Source of the DNA: Kiritimatiellota bacterium
Lineage (GTDB): Bacteria > Verrucomicrobiota > Kiritimatiellia > Kiritimatiellales > Tichowtungiaceae
DNA: 57,710 nt
Direction: 5' to 3'
Assembly: GCA_014381785.1 (NCBI GenBank)
Contig: JACNKZ010000043.1
Coordinates: 1-57,710 of the forward strand
This document shows, piece after piece, positions 26,502-33,984 of the stretch (its first letter is position 1; each line of letters starts with the position of its first letter). A program made the translations under genes and the position numbers. The notes beneath the pieces were generated by a model. That model saw nothing but the letters and a program-made list of their open reading frames with translations, was not told where the DNA came from and made no database searches.

Positions 26502-27686
26502 TCAGCCGAGCTGACTGACAAAACGGGCAATGCGGGGCATAGCGGTTTTCAGGTCGTCCAGCGCGGTGGCGTAGCAACAGCGGATGCTGCCCTCCCCGCA
26601 GGGGCCGAACGCAGTGCCGGGCACAACCGCAACGTTTTCAGCTTCGAGCAGTTTCATGGCGAAGTCATAAGAGCTCATGCCGAATTTTCCAATGGTTGGA
26701 AACATGTAGAACGCGCCGCCGGGCAGGAAGCAATCGATGCCCATATTGGCAAAGGCGCTGTGCATGAAATTACGGCGCACCGCATAGCTTTCGCGCATTT
26801 CAGCAATGTCTTCGGCCGGATTCTTCAAGGCCTCGAGCGCGGCGCGCTGGCTGAGGATCGGAGCGCACAGCATGGTGTACTGATGAATTTTCATCATGGC
26901 ATCCGTGAGCTCCGGCGGGGCGCAGGCGAAGCCGAGGCGGAAGCCGGTCATGGCCCAGGCTTTGGAAAAGCCGTGCAGGTAAACGGTGCGCTCTTTCATA
27001 CCGGGAACCGAAACAAAACTGACGTGCGTCTGGTCGTAGGAGAGCTCGCCGTAGATTTCGTCGGAAAGAACGATCAAATCGTGTTCGATGGCAAAGGCGG
27101 CGACCTCTTCGGTTTCCTTACGCGACAGGGTGGCGCCGGTCGGGTTGGTCGGAAAGTTGAGAATCAGCACTTTGGTTTTGTCCGTCACCTTAGCTTCGAG
27201 CTGTTCGCGGGTGAGCTTGAAGCCGTTTTCAGCGGTGGTTTCAACTTTAACGGGAACGCCGTGAGCAAAGGTGATGACGGGGTTGTACGAAACGTAGCAG
27301 GGCTCGTGATAGAGCACCTCGTCGCCGGGCTCAATGAGCGCGCGCAACGCGAGATCCATCGCTTCGCTAACTCCCACGGTGATCAGAATTTCATTGTCCG
27401 GATTATATTCGGTGCCGGTGATGCCTTTGACATAGCCGGAAAGCTCTTTGCGCAGACTGAGCAGGCCGAGGTTGGAGGTGTAGCTGGTGACCCCCTGTTC
27501 GAGAGCGCTAATAGCGGCCTCGCGGATGTGCCAGGGCGTGACAAAGTCCGGCTCGCCGACGCCGAGGCTGATCACGTCGTCGCGGGAGCTTACAATATCG
27601 AAAAAGTCGCGGATGCCCGAACGCGGAATATCGCGCACGTGAGCGGCGATTCGACTATGGAGAGATTTGGGGACGTTCGTTTTCAT
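26502..27686 (-). CDS. Class I/II PLP-dependent aminotransferase
   Basis: The 394-residue fold-type I aminotransferase resembles aspartate/aromatic aminotransferases. It shows ISLGVGEPDFVTP, LILNFPTNPTGATLS, VLSDEIYGELSY and the PLP lysine in HGFSKAWAMTGFRLGF, with the carboxylate arginine in GSIRCCYAT. The start at 27686 (MKTNVPKS) overlaps the end of the Lrp gene by 32 bases, so the pair is translationally linked. The regulator probably responds to the amino acid that the enzyme handles. An exact dispersed palindrome at 26686-26702 is read as FPTIGK. The substrate is not determinable from sequence. Confidence 0.9.
   Translation of the reverse strand: MKTNVPKSLHSRIAAHVRDIPRSGIRDFFDIVSSRDDVISLGVGEPDFVTPWHIREAAISALEQGVTSYTSNLGLLSLRKELSGYVKGITGTEYNPDNEILITVGVSEAMDLALRALIEPGDEVLYHEPCYVSYNPVITFAHGVPVKVETTAENGFKLTREQLEAKVTDKTKVLILNFPTNPTGATLSRKETEEVAAFAIEHDLIVLSDEIYGELSYDQTHVSFVSVPGMKERTVYLHGFSKAWAMTGFRLGFACAPPELTDAMMKIHQYTMLCAPILSQRAALEALKNPAEDIAEMRESYAVRRNFMHSAFANMGIDCFLPGGAFYMFPTIGKFGMSSYDFAMKLLEAENVAVVPGTAFGPCGEGSIRCCYATALDDLKTAMPRIARFVSQLG
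26686..26702. repeat. Dispersed palindrome inside the aminotransferase gene
   Basis: The sequence tttccaatggttggaaa is read in frame as FPTIGK near the C-terminal domain. Confidence 0.9.
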
Positions 27687-28134
27687 CGGGTGTGTGCATG
27701 AGCACGTCGTTTTTCTTGTAGGTTTTAAGCATGAAATGGGTGGCGGTGCCGACCACGCCGCTGAGGGTGGACAGCTTTTCGCTGACGAAGCTGGCGACTT
27801 CGTTGAGCGTTTTTCCGCTAACGAACAGGAGCAGGTCGTAGCCGCCGGACATGAGGAATGCGGAGCGCACTTCGGGGAAGCGGCTGATGCGTTCGGCAAT
27901 CCGGTTGAAACCGCCTTCGCGTTCGGCGGTCAGGCGCACTTCGATGGCTGCCGTAACAGGGGCACCGTCGATTTTATCTTCGTTAATAACGGCCTGATAG
28001 CCCTGAATGATGCCCTCGGCCTCATAGGTCTCAATCTGAGCGATAATATCCTCGACGGATTGACCGAGCAGTTTGGCCAGATCTTCCGGGCTCTCTTTGG
28101 CGTTGTTCTTCAGTAGTTTAAGCAGTTCGTCCAT
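27655..28134 (-). CDS. Lrp/AsnC-family transcriptional regulator
   Basis: The 159-residue protein has an N-terminal winged helix-turn-helix (LLKNNAKESPEDLAKLLGQS, then VEDIIAQIETYEAEGII) and a C-terminal ACT-like RAM domain (VTAAIEVRLTAEREGGFNRI, then FPEVRSAFLMSGGYDLLLFV). Such regulators usually sense an amino acid and control neighbouring metabolic genes. AGGAGAAG precedes the ATG. It overlaps the aminotransferase gene, its likely target. Confidence 0.92.
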   Translation of the reverse strand: MDELLKLLKNNAKESPEDLAKLLGQSVEDIIAQIETYEAEGIIQGYQAVINEDKIDGAPVTAAIEVRLTAEREGGFNRIAERISRFPEVRSAFLMSGGYDLLLFVSGKTLNEVASFVSEKLSTLSGVVGTATHFMLKTYKKNDVLMHTPDENERPQISP

Positions 28135-28230
28135 GGGCTTCTCCTAATGTGGGAAAGCCTGAATTATAGACGGTTTTGCAAACCTTGGAAAGCAACTTTG
28201 TTACATCACAGACACCATTCATCATCACGT

Positions 28231-28261
28231 AAAAAAAGCGCCCCGCGAGTGCGGGGCGCTT
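28231..28261 (-). terminator. Terminator of the first amt-glnB-porin cassette
   Basis: The stem aagcgccccgc/gcggggcgctt with loop GAGT is followed on the minus strand by seven T residues. It is nearly identical to the terminator at 31204-31237, so it seems to have been duplicated with the porin gene. Confidence 0.92.
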
Positions 28262-28282
28262 CCGATCTTCTTTGAACTTCAA

Positions 28283-29011
28283 TTAGAAGTCGTAGGAGAT
28301 GCCCACACTGGCAACGAGGCTGACATCGTAGTCGTCATCGCTGAGGACTTCGTCGTCGAGCTGTGCAATGTAGGTGAGACCCGCACCGATCGACCAGTTG
28401 TCGTTCAGGGCATAACCCAGACCGATGGATGCGGTCGCGTCGTTGAAGCCATCCGCTCCGGTATCGCTGATCAGGTAACCAACGGTCACACCGGCCGATG
28501 CGGACAGTGCGTCGCTGAGTTCCATTTCGTAGTCAAGCGCACCCTGGAGGTAGAGGTCTTTTTCGATTGCTCCGCCGACACCGTAGTTGAAGCCAACAGA
28601 GGCATAGAGACCGTTGGTTCCAATAGCGGATCCGAGGGTCAGGTTGAGTTCCTTATCTGCATTGTCTCCGCTTTCCGGATAGGTGTACTCGGTATACGCC
28701 ACGCTGACATCCAGCGCTTCGACCGGCAGGGTGTAGGAGATGTAGTAGTCGATTTCAGAGAAATCGGACCCCTCGCTGTCGATGGCATCGATGTCGTAGT
28801 TGGCCCAGATACCGATAGCGAGCGAACCGTACGCTTCGTCAATCGGGAATCCGGAAATCTCCGCACCGGGCTGCATCACAAATCCGTCGTTCAGGGTGAC
28901 ACCACGGAAGACATAGGCGCTGGCGAAGTCCACATACGTGCTCACGTCGGCGGCCTGGGCGGCAACAGCCGCGCAAGCGGCAAGGGTCATAATTACGATT
29001 CCTTTTTTCAT
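28283..29011 (-). CDS. Outer-membrane porin, TorF/Gcw_chp-like (copy 1)
   Basis: The 242-residue protein starts with a signal peptide (MKKGIVIMTLAACAAVAAQA) and continues with STYVDFASAYVFRGVTLNDG, the N-terminal pattern of the TorF/Gcw_chp putative porins. The rest alternates in short amphipathic strands (for example WSIGAGLTYIAQL) and ends in a C-terminal phenylalanine (VGISYDF), the outer-membrane barrel signal. It is the last gene of amt1-glnB1-porin1, 105 bases after glnB1. Its close relative ends the second cassette. Substrate unknown; the context suggests ammonium or a small nitrogen compound. Confidence 0.8.
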   Translation of the reverse strand: MKKGIVIMTLAACAAVAAQAADVSTYVDFASAYVFRGVTLNDGFVMQPGAEISGFPIDEAYGSLAIGIWANYDIDAIDSEGSDFSEIDYYISYTLPVEALDVSVAYTEYTYPESGDNADKELNLTLGSAIGTNGLYASVGFNYGVGGAIEKDLYLQGALDYEMELSDALSASAGVTVGYLISDTGADGFNDATASIGLGYALNDNWSIGAGLTYIAQLDDEVLSDDDYDVSLVASVGISYDF

Positions 29012-29116
29012 TCTATTTTCCTTTTTGTTTTTGTTGTTGTTGAGATGTAGGTGAGCACGCCCGCCGGCCCTTTCTCCCCCGATCAGACCGACCGGGCGCA
29101 CTCTGGTTTCGGATGT

Positions 29117-29458
29117 TCAGCCGATTGCGTCGGCTCCTTTTTCTCCCGTACGGATGCGGATACACTCCACAAGATCCTGTACGAAAATTTTACCGTCTCC
29201 GATGTTCCCGGAGCGTGCGCCGCTGATGATCGCGTCGATGGTCGAATCGACGAAATCAGTATTCACCGCAATCTCCAGACGGACCTTCTTGAGCAGATTC
29301 ACTTCGATATCCGCTCCGCGGTAGGTTTCGTGGTAGCCTTTCTGCTGCCCGCAACCCAGTGCGTTGGTGACCGACATTTTGAATACTTCTTTTTCGTACA
29401 GCGCCTGCTTCACCGCGGTGAGCTTGTCGGGCTGTATGTAAGCAATGATCAGTTTCAT
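29117..29458 (-). CDS. P-II nitrogen regulatory protein (copy 1), Ile51 variant
   Basis: The 113-residue P-II protein senses ATP/ADP and 2-oxoglutarate and plugs the partner Amt channel. Nucleotide- and effector-binding segments are intact ([50 protein letters not shown]). At the T-loop tip Tyr46 is kept but residue 51, the uridylylated tyrosine in E. coli GlnB/GlnK, is Ile. Control by GlnD-type uridylylation therefore seems excluded. It follows amt1 by 32 bases, the usual amt-glnK coupling. It shares 102 of 113 residues with copy 2. Confidence 0.95.
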   Translation of the reverse strand: MKLIIAYIQPDKLTAVKQALYEKEVFKMSVTNALGCGQQKGYHETYRGADIEVNLLKKVRLEIAVNTDFVDSTIDAIISGARSGNIGDGKIFVQDLVECIRIRTGEKGADAIG

Positions 29459-29490
29459 TTTATTCTCCTTATATTCGCTAAAGGGTTAAC

Positions 29491-30810
29491 TTACTGGGTT
29501 GTCCAGAGCTGGAAGCCGTTGTAGGCCTCTTCGCCGTGTTCGCCAATATCCAGACCGCGGAGTTCCTCTTCCGGAGAAACACGCAGAGCGCCCAGCTTCT
29601 TCAGGATGCTGAACAGGATAAACATAGTGACAAACGCCCAGATCGGAATAACAACCGAGCCGACAATCTGTGCAACCATCGGATGTCCACCGAAGATCCA
29701 GGTGGCCAGACCACCCCAGACTCCGCAAACACCGTGAACCGGGAAGGCTCCAACCGGGTCGTCGATTTTGAGCAGGTCGAGCATTTTAATGGCGAGAACA
29801 ACCAGGATACCGGCAATCACACCAATAACGATCGCTTCGACGTTGGTGACAGAGTCACAGTTGGCGGTAATACCGACCAGACCGGCCAAGATACCGTTGA
29901 GGGCCATCGTGAGGTCCGGTTTCTTATGTAGAATCCAGGTGGTGATCATGGCAAGGAATCCACCGGCGGCAGCGGCCAGCGTGGTGTTGACCGCGATCAA
30001 CATGACGGCGTTGGTGTTATCCGCACCGACAATGGCGAGCTGCGAACCGGGGTTGAATCCGTACCAGCCTACCCACAGGATGAATACACCCAGCGCGGCG
30101 AGCGGCAGGTTGTGCCCCGGCATCGCTTTGGATTTACCATCGGCAGTAAAGCGTCCGATACGCGGGCCGAGTACAATGGCACCGGCCAGACCGGCGAAAC
30201 CACCGACTGCGTGCACAACGAGCGAACCGGCGAAGTCATAGAAACCCATGGCATCGAGGAAGCCGCCGCCCCATTTCCAGAAACCGCTGATCGGATACAC
30301 CAGGCCGGTCAAAATGGCACTGTAGATCAGATAAGCAGAAAATTTAAGGCGCCCTGCCACCGCACCCGATACAATCGTTGCGGCCGTTGCAGCGAAGGCA
30401 ACCTGGAACAGGAAGTCACACTGCGGAGTCAGCGAACCGGCTGCCACGTCGCCGCCGATTCCGCCGATTCCCATGCCGCCCCAGCCCATAAAGCCGCCGA
30501 GGATCGCATCACCGTACATGATGCCGTATCCAAAAAGGAAGTACAGCAACACGCCGATACACAGGTCCATTACATTTTTAAACAGGATGTTCACCGCGTT
30601 TTTCGCGGAGTTGAATCCCGATTCCACCATCGCAAATCCCGGCTGCATAAAAATCACCAGAATCGCGCCCAACAGCAGAAACATATTGTCAATCGCGTAA
30701 CCGCTCTCCGCGGCCACGGTCTCTGCTGTCACTACTTCGTCGGCATGCACCGGAATGGCCAGACAAGCCAGCACCGCCAATACACCCATTATACGTATCA
30801 TCTTCTTCAT
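29491..30810 (-). CDS. amt: Ammonium transporter (copy 1)
   Basis: This 439-residue Amt channel has a cleavable signal peptide (MKKMIRIMGVLAVLACLAIP) and eleven membrane helices. Pore residues are visible: FQVAFAATAATIVSGAVAGR, the first pore histidine in YDFAGSLVVHAVGG, and the second in PVHGVCGVWGGLATWIFGG. The signature DFAGSxVVHxxGG confirms the family. The C-terminal tail EEELRGLDIGEHGEEAYNG is the P-II docking segment. It precedes glnB1 and porin1. It is clearly diverged from amt2 although the two P-II proteins are nearly the same. Confidence 0.96.
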   Translation of the reverse strand: MKKMIRIMGVLAVLACLAIPVHADEVVTAETVAAESGYAIDNMFLLLGAILVIFMQPGFAMVESGFNSAKNAVNILFKNVMDLCIGVLLYFLFGYGIMYGDAILGGFMGWGGMGIGGIGGDVAAGSLTPQCDFLFQVAFAATAATIVSGAVAGRLKFSAYLIYSAILTGLVYPISGFWKWGGGFLDAMGFYDFAGSLVVHAVGGFAGLAGAIVLGPRIGRFTADGKSKAMPGHNLPLAALGVFILWVGWYGFNPGSQLAIVGADNTNAVMLIAVNTTLAAAAGGFLAMITTWILHKKPDLTMALNGILAGLVGITANCDSVTNVEAIVIGVIAGILVVLAIKMLDLLKIDDPVGAFPVHGVCGVWGGLATWIFGGHPMVAQIVGSVVIPIWAFVTMFILFSILKKLGALRVSPEEELRGLDIGEHGEEAYNGFQLWTTQ

Positions 30811-30914
30811 GGTACTTTCCTTTCCTCTCTTTCTTTCGTTCGAAGGTTTCTACCAATTACCTTGCAGACCCTCTGCAAAATCACTTGCCGTTTAATTAGC
30901 AAAATATATGCCTA

Positions 30915-30966
30915 AAAATATGCTTAATTCATAAGACGTTGATAATGAGAATATTAAGCATATTTT
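30915..30966. promoter_or_regulatory. Perfect 14-base inverted repeat upstream of amt1
   Basis: AAAATATGCTTAAT (30915-30928) is repeated exactly in reverse complement at 30953-30966, about 38 bases centre to centre. A half-like aaaatatatgcct lies at 30901-30913. It sits 105-156 bases upstream of amt1, a typical place for a dimeric activator or repressor. The remainder of 30811-31203 shows no gene. A weak sigma-54-like string (CGGCAAG..TTTGCA on the minus strand, about 30871-30888) has the wrong spacing. Confidence 0.5.
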
Positions 30967-31203
30967 GACTGTTTACTTTTTTGATAGCGGGATTATTTTA
31001 AGCACAAATATGTAACTATACGCATTTTAAATACATTTTTGACGGCACGTTTGTGGGGCTTGTAGATTTCGTCAGGTGAATCCGGGGTTCTCACCAAAGC
31101 CGTGGCATTCGGAACCGCCCCGGACGGCGCCTCACAACGGGGTGTGAAGCCCACGCCGCGCATTCATCCAAAGAAAAGCCCAAGGCGCTACCCCGTCGAC
31201 CGC

Positions 31204-31237
31204 ATAAAAAAAAGCGCCCCGCGAATGCGGGGCGCTT
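31204..31237 (-). terminator. Terminator of the second amt-glnB-porin cassette
   Basis: The stem aagcgccccgc/gcggggcgctt (31212-31237), with loop GAAT and a T tract on the minus strand, matches the first cassette's terminator except in the loop. Confidence 0.92.
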
Positions 31238-31259
31238 CCGGTCTTCCGTGAGCTTCTAA

Positions 31260-32003
31260 CTAGAAGTTGCAGGAGATCCCGACGCTGGCAACGAGGTCTA
31301 CATCGTAGCCGGCGGCAGTCGGCGTAGGATCAGTTAACACATCGCTGTCGAGCTGTGCAATGTAGGTGAGTCCGGCTCCGAGCGACCAGTTCTCGTTCAG
31401 GGCATAACCCAGCCCAAGCGATGCGGTCGCGTTATGGAACCCATCGGATCCTGTATCGTTGACAAGGTAAGCAACGGTTGCGCCCGCAGAAGCGGTCAGC
31501 GCATCGCTGAGTTCCATTTCATAGTCGAGTGCAGCTTCGATGTAGAGGTTGTTCTCAACCGCGCCGCCAACACCGTAGTTGAAGGTGATGGAGCTGTATA
31601 GACCGTTAGTTCCGATCTCAGAGCCAAGACTCAGGGCGATTTCTTTATCTGCGTTGTTGCCGCTTTCCGGGTAGGTGTACTCGGTGTACGCCACGCTGAC
31701 ATCCAGCGCGTCAATCGGCAGGGTGTAGGAGAGGTAGTAGTCGATTTCAGACACATCGGATCCATTGCTGTCGATCGGATCGATGTCGTAGTTGGCCCAG
31801 ATACCGATGGCGAACGCGCCGTATTCCTCGTCGATCGGGAATCCGGAGATTTCAGCGCCGGGCTGCATGACGAATCCGTTGTTCAGGGTGACACCACGGA
31901 ATACGTAAGCACTGGCGAAATCAACATACGTGCTGACTTCGGCAGCCTGAGCAGCCACTGCCGCAAAAGCGGCGATTGTCATAAGGATCAATGTTTTCTT
32001 CAT
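31260..32003 (-). CDS. Outer-membrane porin, TorF/Gcw_chp-like (copy 2)
   Basis: The 247-residue paralogue of the porin at 28283-29011 has signal peptide MKKTLILMTIAAFAAVAAQA and the same STYVDFASAYVFRGVTLN start. Strand pattern is the same and the end is ISCNF. The two copies differ mainly in scattered substitutions and in a small insertion before the last strand (DPTPTAAGYD). A free cysteine appears next to the C-terminus in this copy. It closes the amt2-glnB2-porin2 cassette. AGAGATA precedes the ATG. Confidence 0.8.
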   Translation of the reverse strand: MKKTLILMTIAAFAAVAAQAAEVSTYVDFASAYVFRGVTLNNGFVMQPGAEISGFPIDEEYGAFAIGIWANYDIDPIDSNGSDVSEIDYYLSYTLPIDALDVSVAYTEYTYPESGNNADKEIALSLGSEIGTNGLYSSITFNYGVGGAVENNLYIEAALDYEMELSDALTASAGATVAYLVNDTGSDGFHNATASLGLGYALNENWSLGAGLTYIAQLDSDVLTDPTPTAAGYDVDLVASVGISCNF

Positions 32004-32107
32004 TATCTCTCTCTTTCGTTGTTTTTCCTGGTCTATTTGAATGCATCCGCCGACCCTCCTCCCCCGATCAGGCCGGCCGGACACACTCTTCGCGAAATCA
32101 ACTTCGA

Positions 32108-32449
32108 TTAACCAATCGCGTCGTTTCCTTTTTCCCCCGTACGGATTCGTATACACTCTTCAAGGTTCTGGATAAAGATTTTTCCATCCCCAATATTTCC
32201 GGAGCGGGCCCCGGAAATAATGGCCTCAATCGTCGGCTCGACAAACTCGGAGTTCACGGCAATCTCGAGACGAACCTTTTTAAGCAGATTCACTTCGATG
32301 TCGGCGCCGCGATAGGTTTCGTGGTAGCCCTTCTGCTGCCCGCAACCCAGTGCGTTGGTGACCGACATCTTGAAAATTTCTTTTTCGTACAGCGCCTGCT
32401 TCACCGCGGTGAGCCTGTCAGGCTGAATATATGCAATAATCAGTTTCAT
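32108..32449 (-). CDS. P-II nitrogen regulatory protein (copy 2), Ile51 variant
   Basis: This 113-residue P-II protein differs from copy 1 at 11 positions, clustered around residues 67-76 and near the C-terminus. The T-loop is identical, including Tyr46 and Ile51. It lies 18 bases after amt2 and is expected to gate that channel. Because the T-loops are the same, each P-II could in principle dock on either Amt. Confidence 0.95.
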   Translation of the reverse strand: MKLIIAYIQPDRLTAVKQALYEKEIFKMSVTNALGCGQQKGYHETYRGADIEVNLLKKVRLEIAVNSEFVEPTIEAIISGARSGNIGDGKIFIQNLEECIRIRTGEKGNDAIG

Positions 32450-32467
32450 ACTATTTTCTCCTTTGAA

Positions 32468-33790
32468 TTAGCTGTTGGTGAAGAACTGGAATCCACTATA
32501 GGCCTCCATACCGTGCTCGCCGATGTCGAGCCCCTTGAGCTCTTCCTCTTCGCTGACGCGAATACCGATAGTGCTCTTGAGAATGAACATGATCAGGAAG
32601 GCGGCCGGGAAGCAGAATGCACCATACGCCAAGACCCCGAGCGCCTGCACACCAAGCGTGTAGTCCGGGCTGAACACGCCGACAAACAGCGTTCCGAGAA
32701 TCCCGCAGACCAGATGGACGGTGGTCGCACCGACCGGGTCGTCAATCTTGAGCTTGTCAAACATCATAACGGAAACCACAGCAACCGTGCCGCAGATCAG
32801 GCCGATTAAAATCGAAGCAGAAACCGAAACCACGTCCGCGCCGGCGGTGATTCCGACCAGGCCGGCCAAACAGCCGTTGAGCACCATGGTGAGGTCCGGT
32901 TTTTTCTGGATCGTCCACGTGGCCATCATTGAGCCGATAATACCAGCCGCCGCAGCCATGGAGGTGGTGACGAGCACGTAGGATACGCCGCCCGGATCGC
33001 CGGAAAGCACAGAACCTCCGTTGAAACCGAACCAGCCGAGCCACAGCAGGAATACCCCGATGGTGACCAGCGGCATGTTGTGGCCCATGATCGCTTTAGT
33101 CCGGCCGTTAACATATTTACCGAGGCGCGGGCCGAGCAGTATGACTGAGGCCAGTGCACCCCATCCGCCGACCGAGTGAACCAGCGTAGAACCGGCGAAG
33201 TCGTGGAAGTTCATTTCTGCAAGCCAGCCGCCGCCCCAGACCCAGGAACCGACGAACGGGTAGACGATCGCAACATAGATTGCGGAGAAGATCAGGAACG
33301 AAGGCAGTTTGATGCGCTCAGCTACCGCACCGGAAACGATGGTGGCCGCTGTGGCCGCAAACATGCCCTGAAACAGGAAGTCGGTCCAGTAGGAGTAGGC
33401 TCCGCCGGCATAATCAATCAAACCGGCCGCGCCTTCGGGAGCCACCACGCCGAATCCGGCAAAACCGAAAATACCTGAGATGATGTTGAAATCACCCGGG
33501 TACATCAGGTTGAACCCGATCAGCGCGTAAGTCAGCAGACCGATCGCAACAATCGCGGTGTTTTTAAACAGAATATTAACGGTATTTTTAGCGCGCGTCA
33601 GACCGGTTTCCACCGTGGCAAAACCCAGATGCATGATAAACACCAGGAAGATGGAAACCATCATCCAGATATTATTGGCCGTAAACATGGCATCGGCAGC
33701 CGTTACAGCCGGCTCCGCCTCTTCCGCAAAGGCTCCTGCTCCGAGCGCCAGAACGGCCGCCATCAGCAGTGCTTTTTTCCATACTTTCAT
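32468..33790 (-). CDS. amt: Ammonium transporter (copy 2)
   Basis: This 440-residue Amt has a signal peptide (MKVWKKALLMAAVLALGAGA). The pore histidines lie in HDFAGSTLVHSVGG and TVHLVCGILG; FQGMFAATAATIVSGAVAER and the P-II docking tail EEELKGLDIGEHGMEAY are also seen. The start at 33790 has AAAGGAGAAG upstream; an in-frame earlier start would add 14 polar residues before the signal peptide. Its periplasmic loops differ strongly from those of amt1, so affinities may differ. Confidence 0.96.
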   Translation of the reverse strand: MKVWKKALLMAAVLALGAGAFAEEAEPAVTAADAMFTANNIWMMVSIFLVFIMHLGFATVETGLTRAKNTVNILFKNTAIVAIGLLTYALIGFNLMYPGDFNIISGIFGFAGFGVVAPEGAAGLIDYAGGAYSYWTDFLFQGMFAATAATIVSGAVAERIKLPSFLIFSAIYVAIVYPFVGSWVWGGGWLAEMNFHDFAGSTLVHSVGGWGALASVILLGPRLGKYVNGRTKAIMGHNMPLVTIGVFLLWLGWFGFNGGSVLSGDPGGVSYVLVTTSMAAAAGIIGSMMATWTIQKKPDLTMVLNGCLAGLVGITAGADVVSVSASILIGLICGTVAVVSVMMFDKLKIDDPVGATTVHLVCGILGTLFVGVFSPDYTLGVQALGVLAYGAFCFPAAFLIMFILKSTIGIRVSEEEELKGLDIGEHGMEAYSGFQFFTNS

Positions 33791-33943
33791 AACTTCTCCT
33801 TTAGGTTGAACATCCAAACCCGCCTCTGTCACCGGCGATATGGTCTCCCTTTAAGCACGAAATAGGCCAAAGAAATTATTCAGAAAAGCTGAAAACGTAA
33901 AACGTTTATAATAATGAGTTTGCAGAATAAACGCGCCAGACCC

Positions 33944-33961
33944 TTTGTGTTACACAAATGT
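33944..33961. promoter_or_regulatory. Palindrome in the amt2 leader
   Basis: TTTGTG-TTA-CACAAA (33944-33958) is a perfect interrupted palindrome 154 bases upstream of amt2. Its right part TACACAAATGT (33951-33961) is identical, in reverse complement, to 16780-16790 upstream of glnN. A second small palindrome, aaacgt-aaa-acgttt, lies at about 33893-33907. Confidence 0.4.
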
Positions 33962-33984
33962 ATCTAGGCTGTTTTTATGTACAT

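Noticed and set aside
26382-27701. 439-codon plus-strand frame opposite the aminotransferase
   Set aside because: The minus strand encodes an aminotransferase with intact PLP motifs; the plus frame has none.
30871-30888. Sigma-54-type promoter upstream of amt1
   Set aside because: CGGCAAG and TTTGCA are present on the minus strand, but GG and GC are 11 rather than 10 bases apart. The amt2 leader has a similar but even more widely spaced pair, so I do not call either.
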